Numbered from the stretch's first letter, positions 39,976 through 48,128 are shown. The stretch: 64,000 bases of DNA from 79-D21 sp964521575 (GCA_964521575.1 CAZFSR010000001.1:310001-374000); one strand, 5' to 3'. Translations and numbers: made by a program. Notes: generated by a model not told the origin, from the letters alone.

Positions 39976-41775
39976 ATGTCCGGGAAGATGCTGATGAGAG
40001 TGAACCTGACCACGGGCACGATTTCGAGGGAACCCCTGAACGAAGCCTGGCTGAAGGATTACATCGGGGGCCGGGGCTACGCCACGAAGCTTCTTTACGA
40101 GGAACTTCCGGCCAAGGTCGACCCCCTTTCCCCGGCGAACAAGCTGGTTTTGGCCCTTGGGCCCCTTTCAGGGTCGAACGTTCCGACCGGGGGGCGGGCC
40201 ATGGCGGTGACGAAAAGCCCCCTGACCGGGTTTATCGCCTGCAGTAACACGGGCGGCCAGTGGGGGGCCGAGTTCGCCCGGACGGGGCACATGTTCCTTG
40301 TGGTGGAGGGCCGGGCGGAGCATCCCGTTTATCTCTGGATTCACGACGACAAGGCGGAAATCCGCGACGCGGGGTCCGTGTGGGGGAAAGACACGGCGGT
40401 CACCACCGACCGCCTGCTGAAGGAAGTCGGCGACGACCGGGCGAAGGTGGCCGGCATCGGCCCCGCCGGCGAGAGAGGGTCGAGAATCGCCTGCATCATC
40501 AACGAGAAGGGGCGGGCCATGGGCCGCAGCGGGGTGGGGGCGGTCATGGGCTCGAAGAACCTGAAGGCCGTCGTGGTGCGGGGAACGGGAACCTGGAGCG
40601 CGGCGGACCCGGAAGGCCTGAAGGAGGCCCTGCGGGTCGGAATGCAGAAGATCAAGGAGAACGGGGTCACGAGCCAGGGACTTCCGACCTACGGGACGGC
40701 GGTGCTCGTCAACATCATCAACGCCGCCGGCAGCTACCCGTACCGGAATTTCCAGTCGGGCTTCATGCCCGAGGCGGACCGCCAATCGGGAGAAACGCTG
40801 GCGGCGACCCTGCTGACAGGGAAGAAAGCCTGCTACGCCTGCCCCATCGCCTGCGGCCGCGGGACCAAGGTCGGGGACAAGGAGGGGGAAGGGCCGGAGT
40901 ACGAGAGCACCTGGTCCCTTGGAGCCAACTGCGGGGTCGTGGAACTGGAACCGATCACGCTGGCCAACTACCTCTGCAACGAGTTGGGGATGGACACCAT
41001 CAGCGCCGGCGGAACCATTTCCGCCGCGATGGAACTGTTCGAGAAAGGGATCCTGCCGAAGGAAGACCTTGAAGGCGGTCCCGAGCTGAGGTTCGGTTCC
41101 GGAGAGGCCCTGCTCCATTGGCTTGGGAAAATGGGCAGGGCGGAAGGCAAGCTGGGCAGGCTCCTGGCCGAGGGCAGCGCCCGCCTCTGCGAGGCCTACG
41201 GGCATCCCGAGCTTTCCATCACCGTGAAGAAGCAGGAACTGCCGGCCTACGACCCGCGGGGAATCCAGGGGATCGGTCTGACCTATGCCACGAGCAACCG
41301 GGGGGCCTGCCACGTGCGGGGCTACATGATCTCTTCGGAAATCCTGGGGGTCCCGGAAAAACTGGATCCCTGGACGACCGGGGGGAAGGCCGAATGGACG
41401 AAAGTCTTCAACGACCTGACCGCCGCCATCGACTCTTCTGGGATGTGCCTGTTCACGTCCTTCGCGCTCTCGGCGGACGACTACGCGGCGTTCCTGAAGG
41501 CCGGAACCGGGCTCATCGGCTCCACGGAAGAGATGATGCGGTGCGGGGAACGGATCTGGAACCTGGAGCGGCTGTTCAACCTGCGGGAGGGCCTTGATCC
41601 CCTGAAGGACGACACCCTTCCGAAGCGCCTCCTGGAGGAACCTCTTCCGGAGGGGGCATCCAAAGGCAAGGTCAGCCAGGTTCCGAAGATGGTGCCCGAA
41701 TATTACAAGGTCCGCGGCTGGGACGAGCGGGGGATCCCGACGGAGGCCAAAATGAGGGAGCTTGGCCTGGGATAG
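39976..41775 (+). CDS. aor: Tungsten-containing aldehyde:ferredoxin oxidoreductase
   Basis: The 599-aa enzyme oxidises aldehydes to acids with ferredoxin as acceptor, using a bis-pterin tungsten cofactor and one [4Fe-4S] cluster. Visible features are the N-terminal GGRGYATKLLYEEL and GPLSGSNVPTGGR, the cluster motif CYACPIAC (near residues 286-293) with a distal Cys in SSGMCLF (near 490), GPEYESTWSLGANCG, and the pterin-binding YDPRGIQGIGLTYATSNRGACH. Length fits AOR (about 605). In amino acid fermenters AOR handles aldehydes from 2-oxo acids. It is encoded between its radical SAM maturase and a MoaD-like protein. Confidence 0.93.
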   Translation: MSGKMLMRVNLTTGTISREPLNEAWLKDYIGGRGYATKLLYEELPAKVDPLSPANKLVLALGPLSGSNVPTGGRAMAVTKSPLTGFIACSNTGGQWGAEFARTGHMFLVVEGRAEHPVYLWIHDDKAEIRDAGSVWGKDTAVTTDRLLKEVGDDRAKVAGIGPAGERGSRIACIINEKGRAMGRSGVGAVMGSKNLKAVVVRGTGTWSAADPEGLKEALRVGMQKIKENGVTSQGLPTYGTAVLVNIINAAGSYPYRNFQSGFMPEADRQSGETLAATLLTGKKACYACPIACGRGTKVGDKEGEGPEYESTWSLGANCGVVELEPITLANYLCNELGMDTISAGGTISAAMELFEKGILPKEDLEGGPELRFGSGEALLHWLGKMGRAEGKLGRLLAEGSARLCEAYGHPELSITVKKQELPAYDPRGIQGIGLTYATSNRGACHVRGYMISSEILGVPEKLDPWTTGGKAEWTKVFNDLTAAIDSSGMCLFTSFALSADDYAAFLKAGTGLIGSTEEMMRCGERIWNLERLFNLREGLDPLKDDTLPKRLLEEPLPEGASKGKVSQVPKMVPEYYKVRGWDERGIPTEAKMRELGLG

Positions 41776-41785
41776 GGGAAGGCTC

Positions 41786-42031
41786 ATGGTTCGCGTCCAG
41801 TTTTTCGGGCAGGTCCGGGAGATCGCGAAGGCGAAGGAAACGGAGGTTGCCGACTGTCCCACCGTCGGCAGCCTCCTTTGCCTGCTCTCGGCAAGCCTTG
41901 GGCACGAGTTCAGGCCCGAGGCGCTGATCGTCATGGTCAACGGGCGCCACATCGCCCACACGGGATACCTCGACACCCCCCTGGAAGCGGGGGACCTTGT
42001 CTCCGTTTTCCCGGTTATTGGAGGCGGATAG
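41786..42031 (+). CDS. MoaD/ThiS-family sulfur-carrier protein
   Basis: The 81-aa ubiquitin-like protein ends in VFPVIGGG, giving the C-terminal Gly-Gly needed for thiocarboxylation. Position after AOR points to sulfur delivery for the pterin dithiolene of the tungsten cofactor (MoaD role). ATG 41786 starts 10 bp after the AOR stop, with AGGGGAAGG upstream. No MoaE or MoeB gene is in the window. Confidence 0.85.
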   Translation: MVRVQFFGQVREIAKAKETEVADCPTVGSLLCLLSASLGHEFRPEALIVMVNGRHIAHTGYLDTPLEAGDLVSVFPVIGGG

Positions 42032-42062
42032 CCGGTTTGGGCCGTCTATACAATTCTAAACA

Positions 42063-42099
42063 TTTCAAAAGGGCACCTTAAGGAAAATAATTCTAGAAT
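42063..42099 (+). promoter_or_regulatory. Putative promoter of the Arg/Asp-rich Spy-like gene
   Basis: TTTCAA (42063-42068), a 17-nt spacer and AATAAT (42086-42091) form a plausible promoter. The palindrome ATTCTAGAAT overlaps the expected start point. No GTAAA-type CpxR box is present here. Confidence 0.4.
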
Positions 42100-42155
42100 G
42101 GGGCCACGACTCGGAGGACGGCAACCACTTTTCCGAGGGATGGAGGTCCTGGAAG

Positions 42156-43166
42156 ATGAAGAGATTGAGAGGAATTGGACTGGTGTTCGGGTTGGCTGCG
42201 CTTTGCCTTGGAGTGGCGCTTCCGGCCCATGCCGCATCGGACGCCGCGGATCTTTACTCGCTCACGCGGAGCGTGAGGAGTGACATTGACAGCCTTCTCA
42301 CCCCCGAGGTCCTGGATTCCCTGAACCTGACCCGGAGCCAGCGGGATTCGCTCGACGAGCTGCGCCGAAGGGACTGGGACGATCGACGGAGCGACCGCAG
42401 GGACGACCGGCGCGACGACCGGAGGAATGACCGCCGTTTCGACAACCGTTTCGACCGCTGGGACGGACGGGATCTGGGGAGCCTGCTCGGCCTGTTTGAT
42501 CTCGGGCGCCGCGGTTACGGCTACGACGTCCGCATCGAACGCGGCGACGACGACAACTTCCGGACGTTCCTGGCGCTTCTCGCCCTTGGGCTGTATTTCA
42601 GCGAATCCCAGGACCGCTACTATACCGATGATTACTACAACATGATGCGGCTGGACGATTTCCTGTACCTTTTCTTCCGGATCCTGGACATGGACCAGCG
42701 GCGAACCTTCAGCGTCCACTTCGACCGGTGGTACGACAACCGCTACCTGTACCGCCGAGACGACCGAAGGGACTTCGACTGGAACCGGCGGCTACCGGGG
42801 GACTGGGACCGGCGCCTGAGGCTGGACGACCGGCAGAGGAAAGACATGGACCGGGTTTTCAGGGACTTTGACGATCGCTTCAGGGATCGCGAAAGGCGCT
42901 ACCGGGAAATGGAGAAGGATTACTTCAGGAGAAGCTGGGAGGACCGTTCGGGGCGCGACCGCGAGGAGCAGCGGAAAAGGCTCTTCGAGTACAGGAAGGA
43001 GTTGCGGGTGCCCGACGGCGAGATCAGGGAGAGGCTTCGCCCGATCCTGAACGAGTCCCAAAGGAAGATGTTCGACTCGATGTTCGAGAACAGGGGTCCC
43101 GGGCAGTGGCAGCCGAAGAACAACGATGCTCCAATGATCCGGCCCCCGATCAAGAACGACCACTAG
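42156..43166 (+). CDS. Secreted Spy/CpxP-like protein with Asp/Arg-rich repeats
   Basis: The 336-aa protein begins MKRLRGIG, like the Spy-like protein at 23098, with a Sec signal peptide ending in ALPAHA. LNLTRSQRDSL is an LTxxQ motif, and LNESQRKMF near the C-terminus is a second. Between residues 71 and 105 it has tandem DRR/DDRR repeats that are almost pure Asp and Arg, and the rest is Arg/Asp/Tyr-rich. Length is twice that of Spy. It is probably a periplasmic stress protein or chaperone; the repeat may form a polyampholyte helix (inference). A related gene follows 131 bp later. Confidence 0.75.
   Translation: MKRLRGIGLVFGLAALCLGVALPAHAASDAADLYSLTRSVRSDIDSLLTPEVLDSLNLTRSQRDSLDELRRRDWDDRRSDRRDDRRDDRRNDRRFDNRFDRWDGRDLGSLLGLFDLGRRGYGYDVRIERGDDDNFRTFLALLALGLYFSESQDRYYTDDYYNMMRLDDFLYLFFRILDMDQRRTFSVHFDRWYDNRYLYRRDDRRDFDWNRRLPGDWDRRLRLDDRQRKDMDRVFRDFDDRFRDRERRYREMEKDYFRRSWEDRSGRDREEQRKRLFEYRKELRVPDGEIRERLRPILNESQRKMFDSMFENRGPGQWQPKNNDAPMIRPPIKNDH
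42379..42447 (+). repeat. Tandem Asp/Arg codon repeats inside the Spy-like gene
   Basis: The stretch repeats a degenerate GACCGN/GACGACCGG unit encoding DRR/DDRR tetrapeptides. Codon variation between units argues against recent slippage and for selection on the protein. Confidence 0.6.
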
Positions 43167-43297
43167 GGCAAATGACGGGAAAGTGAAAAGGCAGGCGGGT
43201 TCACCTCGCGGTGGCCCGCTTGCCCGTCAATATAAACCGGTGGACTGACAGGCAAGCTCACGCTACGGAACCGCATTTCAGGAAGGAGGCCTGCGTG

Positions 43298-44116
43298 ATG
43301 AACAGATTCTGGAGAACGGCCCTCGCACTGGTCCTGGCCGGGTTGTGTGCCGGGACCGCGTTGCCCGCCCGGGCAAGCTCGTGGAATGAAGAACGGGATG
43401 ACCTCTACTGGACGGGACGCAGCGTGGAGCGGCTGCTTTCGGAGGACTTCCTGGACGGCCTGCGCCTGACGCCGCGCCAGAGGCAAGCCATCGGCGACCT
43501 GCGCCGCGACGGGCGTTTCGAAAGGCGTTCGGAGCACCTCGATGACCTGAAGGACATCCTCGGGCTGGTTATCGTCGGCGACCTGCTCGATTCCCGCAGG
43601 GAGGGATCCCTGGAAAGGGACCTCGACTACCTTCTCCGGACCGACGACGATTTCCTCTACCGCTTCTACCAGATCCTCGAGCCCGACCAGCGGCGGCTGG
43701 CCTGGGAGCGGATGGGGCGATGGTACGATAACGGCGGGAACCGGGGCTGGCACTTCGGACGGGTGCGCTGGGAACTTTCGAGAGAGCTTGAAAGGCGGCT
43801 GAACCTGACCAACCGGCAGAAGAAGGAGATCGACCGGATCCTTCGCGACGCCGCCGAGGAGATGCGGGACCGCGAGAGGCGCCTCATGAGGCTGGAACGC
43901 GAATACTTCAGGAGGAACTGGGAGCCCTTTTCCGCCAGGTCCGAAGCGAGATTCCGCAAAGACCTGCTCGATGCGCGAAGGGACGCCCTGCTCATGACCC
44001 GCAGGGTGAGGGAGAGGATCCGTTCCGTCCTGGACCCGCGGCAGCGGAGGATCTTTGATTCCTGGAGGGGCGGGATCTTCGAACCCTACAGGAGACTGTA
44101 CAGGAACGACAAATAG
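43298..44116 (+). CDS. Secreted Spy/CpxP-like LTxxQ protein
   Basis: The 272-aa protein has a signal peptide (MNRFWRTALALVLAGLCA... ending ALPARAS). LTxxQ-type motifs appear three times: LRLTPRQRQAI, LNLTNRQKKEI and VLDPRQRRIF. The mature part is Arg/Asp/Glu-rich and helical. It shares a layout with the preceding protein (FLYRFYQILEPDQRR against FLYLFFRILDMDQRR), so the two are tandem paralogues. ATG 43298 has AGGAGG at 8 nt. A periplasmic stress role is inferred from the family and from the Cpx-like genes nearby. Confidence 0.76.
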   Translation: MNRFWRTALALVLAGLCAGTALPARASSWNEERDDLYWTGRSVERLLSEDFLDGLRLTPRQRQAIGDLRRDGRFERRSEHLDDLKDILGLVIVGDLLDSRREGSLERDLDYLLRTDDDFLYRFYQILEPDQRRLAWERMGRWYDNGGNRGWHFGRVRWELSRELERRLNLTNRQKKEIDRILRDAAEEMRDRERRLMRLEREYFRRNWEPFSARSEARFRKDLLDARRDALLMTRRVRERIRSVLDPRQRRIFDSWRGGIFEPYRRLYRNDK

Positions 44117-44133
44117 GGGCACGGCATAAGGAA

Positions 44134-44169
44134 GGAACGGGGGCGGCCTTTTCGGGCCGCCCCCGTTCC
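44134..44169 (+). terminator. Rho-independent terminator after the Spy-like pair
   Basis: A perfect 15-bp stem GGAACGGGGGCGGCC/GGCCGCCCCCGTTCC with loop TTTTCG lies 17 bp after the stop. It may also serve the minus-strand pseudogene that ends at 44179. Confidence 0.8.
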
Positions 44170-44178
44170 GTGTGCCGC

Positions 44179-44398
44179 CTAACGGTGCATGGTGCCGGCA
44201 GTCTCCTGCCTGAACCTGGGAAGGACCGCAAGGACAAGGGCTCCCAGGATTGACCCTGAGGCGCTGCTTGCGGGGAAAGCGGGAAACAGCATCGTGAAGG
44301 TTGCCCCGGAGTGGATGGCAGGGGCAATGACCGGCGCGCTCAGGCCCGCCCCGATCGAGGCGAGCAAAGCGGGCAAAACAAGCTTTCGGGGAGGTCAC
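44179..44398 (-). pseudogene. Decayed thiW-like thiamine-precursor transporter gene
   Basis: On the minus strand a GTG at 44398 reads Met-Thr-Ser-Pro, but removing one C from a CCCC run restores MTSRKLVLPALLASIGAGLS, which resembles the N-terminus of ThiW-type S components. The frame continues through a short hydrophobic stretch to GSILGALVLAVLPRF and ends TAG at 44179. It is about 70 codons against roughly 160 for ThiW, so a frameshift and an internal deletion are both implied. A TPP riboswitch-like element lies directly upstream on the same strand, which supports the thiamine link. The family assignment is from memory of the N-terminal pattern and is tentative. Confidence 0.5.
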
Positions 44399-44486
44399 GA
44401 AAACCAGCTTGTCGTAGTCCGGGAAGCCCCATTTTTCCAGCGGGAAGCCCGCCGGATCTTCTCGCCGCGGCAGTCGCCAAGAAAAT

Positions 44487-44590
44487 CGCCTCGCTCCCTA
44501 CGCCGGCATGACCCGGATCAGGGCAAGTCTTTCGGTCCCGCAGGCTTTCCCTTCGGGGTCTCCTTCCCGGGCCCGGCCGTTCCCCTGACG
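44487..44590 (-). ncRNA. TPP riboswitch (THI element), 3' half clear, 5' half diverged
   Basis: On the minus strand 44521-44494 reads as the conserved 3' core of the THI element (CTGATCCGGGTCATGCCGG, then CGTAGGGAG), with one change (C for A) from the consensus GGUAAUGCC. A GGGG-to-CCCC helix and a possible 4-bp P1 can be drawn with upstream sequence, but the CUGAGA box is not evident and the segment before CCUGAUC is over-long. The 5' half overlaps the last codons of the EamA gene. It is probably a decaying riboswitch that once controlled the thiW-like remnant. Confidence 0.62.
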
Positions 44591-45504
44591 ATGAGGGCGA
44601 CAGAGGCGAGGATCACTCCTGCCGCAACCAGGCTGCCGGCGTTCAGTTTCTCCCCGGCGAGCAGCCATCCCGCGATGACCGCAACCACCGGGCTGACGTA
44701 GGCGTAGCTCGAGGCCAGGGCGGGGTCCGTTGCCTTGAGAAGCCAGGTGTAGCAGCTGAAGGCCACGACGGAGCCGAAAACGGCCAGGTAGGCGATGGCG
44801 GCCGCAGACCGGAAGGAAACCGCCTCGATCTGGATCCGTCCGGCTTCTCCCGTGGCGAGCCCCGCCATGAGGCAGCAGATCCCCCCGGAAAAAAGCTGGA
44901 CCGAGGTGGCGAAACACGGTGAGGCGGGCTGTTCCAATGCGCGCGAAAGAAGCGACCCCGATGCCCACAGGAAAGCCGCAAGAACGAGCACGCCAAGGCC
45001 GGCGGCGTGTCCCTCCGCCGTCCCGGCTGCGGCCGTTGTCGACCGGACCAGCAGGAGGGTTCCGCCGAAGCCGAGGACGAGTCCCGCCATGGAGGCCTTC
45101 CCGGGCCGGTCTCCCCGCAGGGCCACCCACCGGACCACGGCCATCCAGAGGGGCATCGTGGCGATGACGACCGCTGCGATGTTGGAGGGGACGAACTGTT
45201 CCGCCCAGGCAACCAGCCCCGTTCCGCCGAGCAGCATCACCCCTCCGGCAAGGGCGGCTCCACGAAGCTGCCCCAGCGTGGCTTCAAGCTTGCCCCGGCT
45301 TGCGGTCCAGGCGAACAGGAGCGTCCCGGCCGCCGTGAAGCGGAGGCTCAGCATGAAGAAGGGCGGCAGCGTTTCGATGGCGAACTTCATGCCCAGGTAG
45401 GTCGTCCCCCAGAAAAAATAGACGGCGCCGAGGGCGGCTGCGACGCGAAGCGGCGAACTCCTGTCCTTCAAGGCCCTTCCCTCCCCTTGAAAGAATCCTT
45501 TCAC
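44518..45504 (-). CDS. EamA/DMT-family transporter (RhaT/YedA-like)
   Basis: The 328-aa protein has ten helices in two EamA repeats (GAVYFFWGTTYLGMKFAIETLPPFFMLSLRF; LLKATDPALASSYAYVSPVVAVIAGWLLAGEKL). It probably exports a metabolite or amino acid. GTG 45504 has GAGG 8 nt upstream; TTG 45471 with GGGGAGG is an equally good start. The hydrophilic tail (about 20 residues after the last helix) is encoded by sequence that also belongs to the TPP riboswitch-like element, so the original C-terminus may have been shorter. Confidence 0.85.
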   Translation of the reverse strand: MKGFFQGEGRALKDRSSPLRVAAALGAVYFFWGTTYLGMKFAIETLPPFFMLSLRFTAAGTLLFAWTASRGKLEATLGQLRGAALAGGVMLLGGTGLVAWAEQFVPSNIAAVVIATMPLWMAVVRWVALRGDRPGKASMAGLVLGFGGTLLLVRSTTAAAGTAEGHAAGLGVLVLAAFLWASGSLLSRALEQPASPCFATSVQLFSGGICCLMAGLATGEAGRIQIEAVSFRSAAAIAYLAVFGSVVAFSCYTWLLKATDPALASSYAYVSPVVAVIAGWLLAGEKLNAGSLVAAGVILASVALIVRGTAGPGKETPKGKPAGPKDLP

Positions 45505-45580
45505 CTTCGCTTCCTCATCATAACAGGGAACCTTTCCGCCGTTTTAGCCCGATGCGCGGGAGGCGGTTCGAACCCGCTTG

Positions 45581-46705
45581 TCAGGGAATAGCGGCCCGGA
45601 AGTGGTAACCCAGCGAATCCTCACCGGTCCTGATCGCGGCCGCCGTCGCAGCGTCGATGCGCTGAAGGAGGAGATCCCGGGCCTGGGCAAATTCGCCGGC
45701 GTCGACCGGGCGGCTCCGGTATCCCGTCACCTGGTTGTCGCTGAGGATGGGGTAAAGACGAAGGGTTTTTCTAGGGGCTCTCGCGTCTCCTTCTACCTCG
45801 AGCCGCGCGACCAGGCTGTAGGGAGAGGCTTTCCTGGAGGCATAGAGGCCCGGCGAATGGAAGACGAAGTTCCCGAGGCCGTAAAGGATCCATTTCCCCC
45901 TGTAATGCTCCACTTCCAGGAATTGATGGGCCCCGTGGCCGATCACCAGGTCCGCGCCGGCATCCGCCAGTTCCCGTGCCAGGCGGGCCTGGTCGTCGCT
46001 CCGCCAGGCGTAGTTCTGTCCCCAGTGCGGAAAAACGACCAGGAAAAGTCCCGGTGTACGGGCCTTTAGGGAGCGGATCCGGTCTTTCATCCTTTCCCGG
46101 TCCAGGCGGTTCACCCCCGGGGTATTCGGACCGGCGTAGAAATCGAATTTTTCGTCGTAGCGGGCCCGGTATTCGAACCCTGAAAGGACCGCAACGCGAA
46201 AAGTTCCCCGTCCAAGCGGAACGTTCCAGAGAAGGGGCTTTTCGGCCGGTTCAAGCGACAGGCCTGCACCGGTTGCGGAGATCCCTGCCCGGTCTAGGGC
46301 ATTGAGGGTTTCCGCGAGTCCCCTCGCCCCCAGGTCCATCGTGTGGTTGTTGGCCAGGTTCGCCGCCGTGACGCCGGCGGCCTTCAGGGCGGCCACGGTC
46401 CTGCCCGGGTCGGCCCAGTGCACGTAGGACTTCCCCTTGATCGCGGAATCGCCGGGCTGGGCGAGCGGCGTCTCGAGGTTGACCAGGGCCTCCCGGGCGT
46501 CCTGCAGCAGGGGAAGGAGAGCTTTCATCGACGGCAGGTAGCGGTTGTTCCCGGAAAGGGAGGGTGGTTCCGGCCGGACCCGGTAGCTCTCGCCGAAGGC
46601 CGTATCCCCTGCAAAGACCAGCACCGCCTTTTCGGCCCACGCGGGAGGCGTTCCCGCGAGGAGGACGAGGGCAGCAAGAAGGGCGAGCCGGAGCTTTCGT
46701 TTCAT
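45581..46705 (-). CDS. CapA-family metallophosphatase-like secreted protein
   Basis: The 374-aa protein has a signal peptide (MKRKLRLALLAALVLLAG...PAWA) and a PGA_cap domain. Motifs are FAGDTAFGESY, LVNLETPL, ANLANNHTMDLG, VFPHWGQNY and IGHGAHQF, the metal- and substrate-site segments of CapA/PgsA calcineurin-like proteins. Family members act in poly-gamma-glutamate or related surface polymer synthesis, or are uncharacterised phosphatases; no CapBC genes are present. It starts 22 bp after the sensor kinase gene, so it is third in the Cpx-like operon. Confidence 0.85.
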   Translation of the reverse strand: MKRKLRLALLAALVLLAGTPPAWAEKAVLVFAGDTAFGESYRVRPEPPSLSGNNRYLPSMKALLPLLQDAREALVNLETPLAQPGDSAIKGKSYVHWADPGRTVAALKAAGVTAANLANNHTMDLGARGLAETLNALDRAGISATGAGLSLEPAEKPLLWNVPLGRGTFRVAVLSGFEYRARYDEKFDFYAGPNTPGVNRLDRERMKDRIRSLKARTPGLFLVVFPHWGQNYAWRSDDQARLARELADAGADLVIGHGAHQFLEVEHYRGKWILYGLGNFVFHSPGLYASRKASPYSLVARLEVEGDARAPRKTLRLYPILSDNQVTGYRSRPVDAGEFAQARDLLLQRIDAATAAAIRTGEDSLGYHFRAAIP

Positions 46706-46727
46706 TCCTTTCGACCTTTCACGGCGA

Positions 46728-48128
46728 TCACGCCGGAAGCCACAGTTCCACGGAAAGTCCTTTGCCCGGGGCGTTCTCGGCCGCGATGGAGCCGCCGTGG
46801 GCGAGGGCCGCCCTCTGGGCGATGGCCAGGCCGAGCCCGGTTCCACCGGTGTCGCGGGAGCGGGCGGCCTCGGTGCGGTAGAAGGGCTGGAAGATGCGGG
46901 AAAGCTCGTTTTCGGGAACTCCGGGGCCGTGATCCCGGACGCGGATCGAGACGCCGGCCCGGCCTTCCTTTTCCCTTTCCTCGACGGACACCTCGACAAG
47001 CGTTCCCTCGGCCGTGTACCGGAGAGCGTTGCGAACGATGTTCTCCACGGCCCTCCTGACCAGGTCGGGGTTCAGGGGGATCGGAGGAAGGCTTTCGGGG
47101 GCCTCCAGGACGACGCTGCGGTTGGCGGGGCGGGCCTCGAAGTTCGCGTCCTCCACGACGGTGTCCAGAAGGGCCAAAAGGTCGCCGGGCTCGATGGCGT
47201 CGTGCCCCGCGCCGGCTTCCACGCGGGAAAGGTCGAGAAGCTGCCCGATCATGTCGTTCAGGATGGCCGATTCCCTCTCGATGCGGTCGAGGGATTCCGT
47301 TGCCCCGGGGCCCGCCTTCTTGCGGGCCAGCTCGAGGGCGAGGCCGAGCCGCGCCAGGGGCGTGCGGAGCTCGTGGGAAATGTCCCTGATCAGCCTTCTC
47401 TGGGCCTCCAGGAGGGTGGTCAGGTGGTTCTTCATGGCGTCAAGGCTCCGGGAGAGTTCCCCGATCTCGTCCTGGCGCTTGCGGATGGAGGGGTCGACGG
47501 GGGTTTCCAGCCGCCCGTCCGCCACGGACCGGGCCATTCGGCTGAGCCTGACCAGCGGTTCCGAGAGGTGATGGGCCAATAGGCCGCAGAAGACGAGGGC
47601 CGCCGCCAGCAGGCCGGCGAGGTGGATGAGGACGGATTTCGGGTTGTCCGTCATCACCCTGGCCATCGAAGGAGGACGGCGGAAGATGCCCGCGAGGATG
47701 TAGACCCTGCCGGAAGACGAGGTCATGCGCTTGTAGACGGAGGCGGTTTCCCTGCGGATCTGGAAGGTCCGGCCCTGCGCCAGCTCGCTGGTGGCTTCCC
47801 GCCCGAGGCGCTCCAGGAATTCCATCGGGGGTCCTTCCCGGAGCCGGATCGGGGAGCCGGATTCGTCGAAAAGGAGGATGGCCAGGCCGGTTTCGCGCCG
47901 GATCTGGTCCATCAGTTCGAACGCCGCGGCCTGGCCTTTTTCCTCGTAGGTGTCCACGAGCTTCATCCCGTGGCGGTCCAGGGCGTCGGAGAGGACTTCC
48001 TGGTGCCCCGTCAGGATGAGCCCCTGGCGGCTCATGAAGACGGTGAGGGTCACGCTCACCGCGGCCATGAGCAGCATGGCGCCGAGGAACCAGAGGAAGA
48101 TCCGGAGGAAAAGGGCGTGCCTGTTCAC
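46728..48128 (-). CDS. cpxA: CpxA-like sensor histidine kinase
   Basis: The 466-aa inner-membrane kinase has two transmembrane helices (residues about 8-30 and 165-185) around a periplasmic sensor domain. It continues with HAMP (about 186-240), HisKA with the phospho-acceptor His in RDISHELRTPLARLGLALE (near residue 248), and HATPase with N and G boxes (VENIVRNALRYT, RDHGPGVPENEL, GGTGLGLAIA). Sequence style and pairing with a CpxR-type regulator support the name. GTG 48128 overlaps the regulator stop (GTGA). Spy/CpxP-like genes elsewhere in the window are likely targets or ligands. Confidence 0.85.
   Translation of the reverse strand: MNRHALFLRIFLWFLGAMLLMAAVSVTLTVFMSRQGLILTGHQEVLSDALDRHGMKLVDTYEEKGQAAAFELMDQIRRETGLAILLFDESGSPIRLREGPPMEFLERLGREATSELAQGRTFQIRRETASVYKRMTSSSGRVYILAGIFRRPPSMARVMTDNPKSVLIHLAGLLAAALVFCGLLAHHLSEPLVRLSRMARSVADGRLETPVDPSIRKRQDEIGELSRSLDAMKNHLTTLLEAQRRLIRDISHELRTPLARLGLALELARKKAGPGATESLDRIERESAILNDMIGQLLDLSRVEAGAGHDAIEPGDLLALLDTVVEDANFEARPANRSVVLEAPESLPPIPLNPDLVRRAVENIVRNALRYTAEGTLVEVSVEEREKEGRAGVSIRVRDHGPGVPENELSRIFQPFYRTEAARSRDTGGTGLGLAIAQRAALAHGGSIAAENAPGKGLSVELWLPA

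Noticed and set aside
42378..42447. Possible CRISPR-like or satellite repeat
   Set aside because: The repeat is in frame within a secreted-protein gene, has no unique spacers and has varied codons; it is a protein repeat.
43193..43227. Hairpin between the two Spy-like genes as a terminator
   Set aside because: The stem is imperfect and lacks a T-run. The downstream gene probably shares the transcript, so I do not call a terminator.
45545..45582. tRNA-like T-arm (GGTTCGAACCC)
   Set aside because: Neither strand has a matching acceptor, D-arm or anticodon arm, and the stretch overlaps the end of the capA-like gene. It is a chance palindrome.
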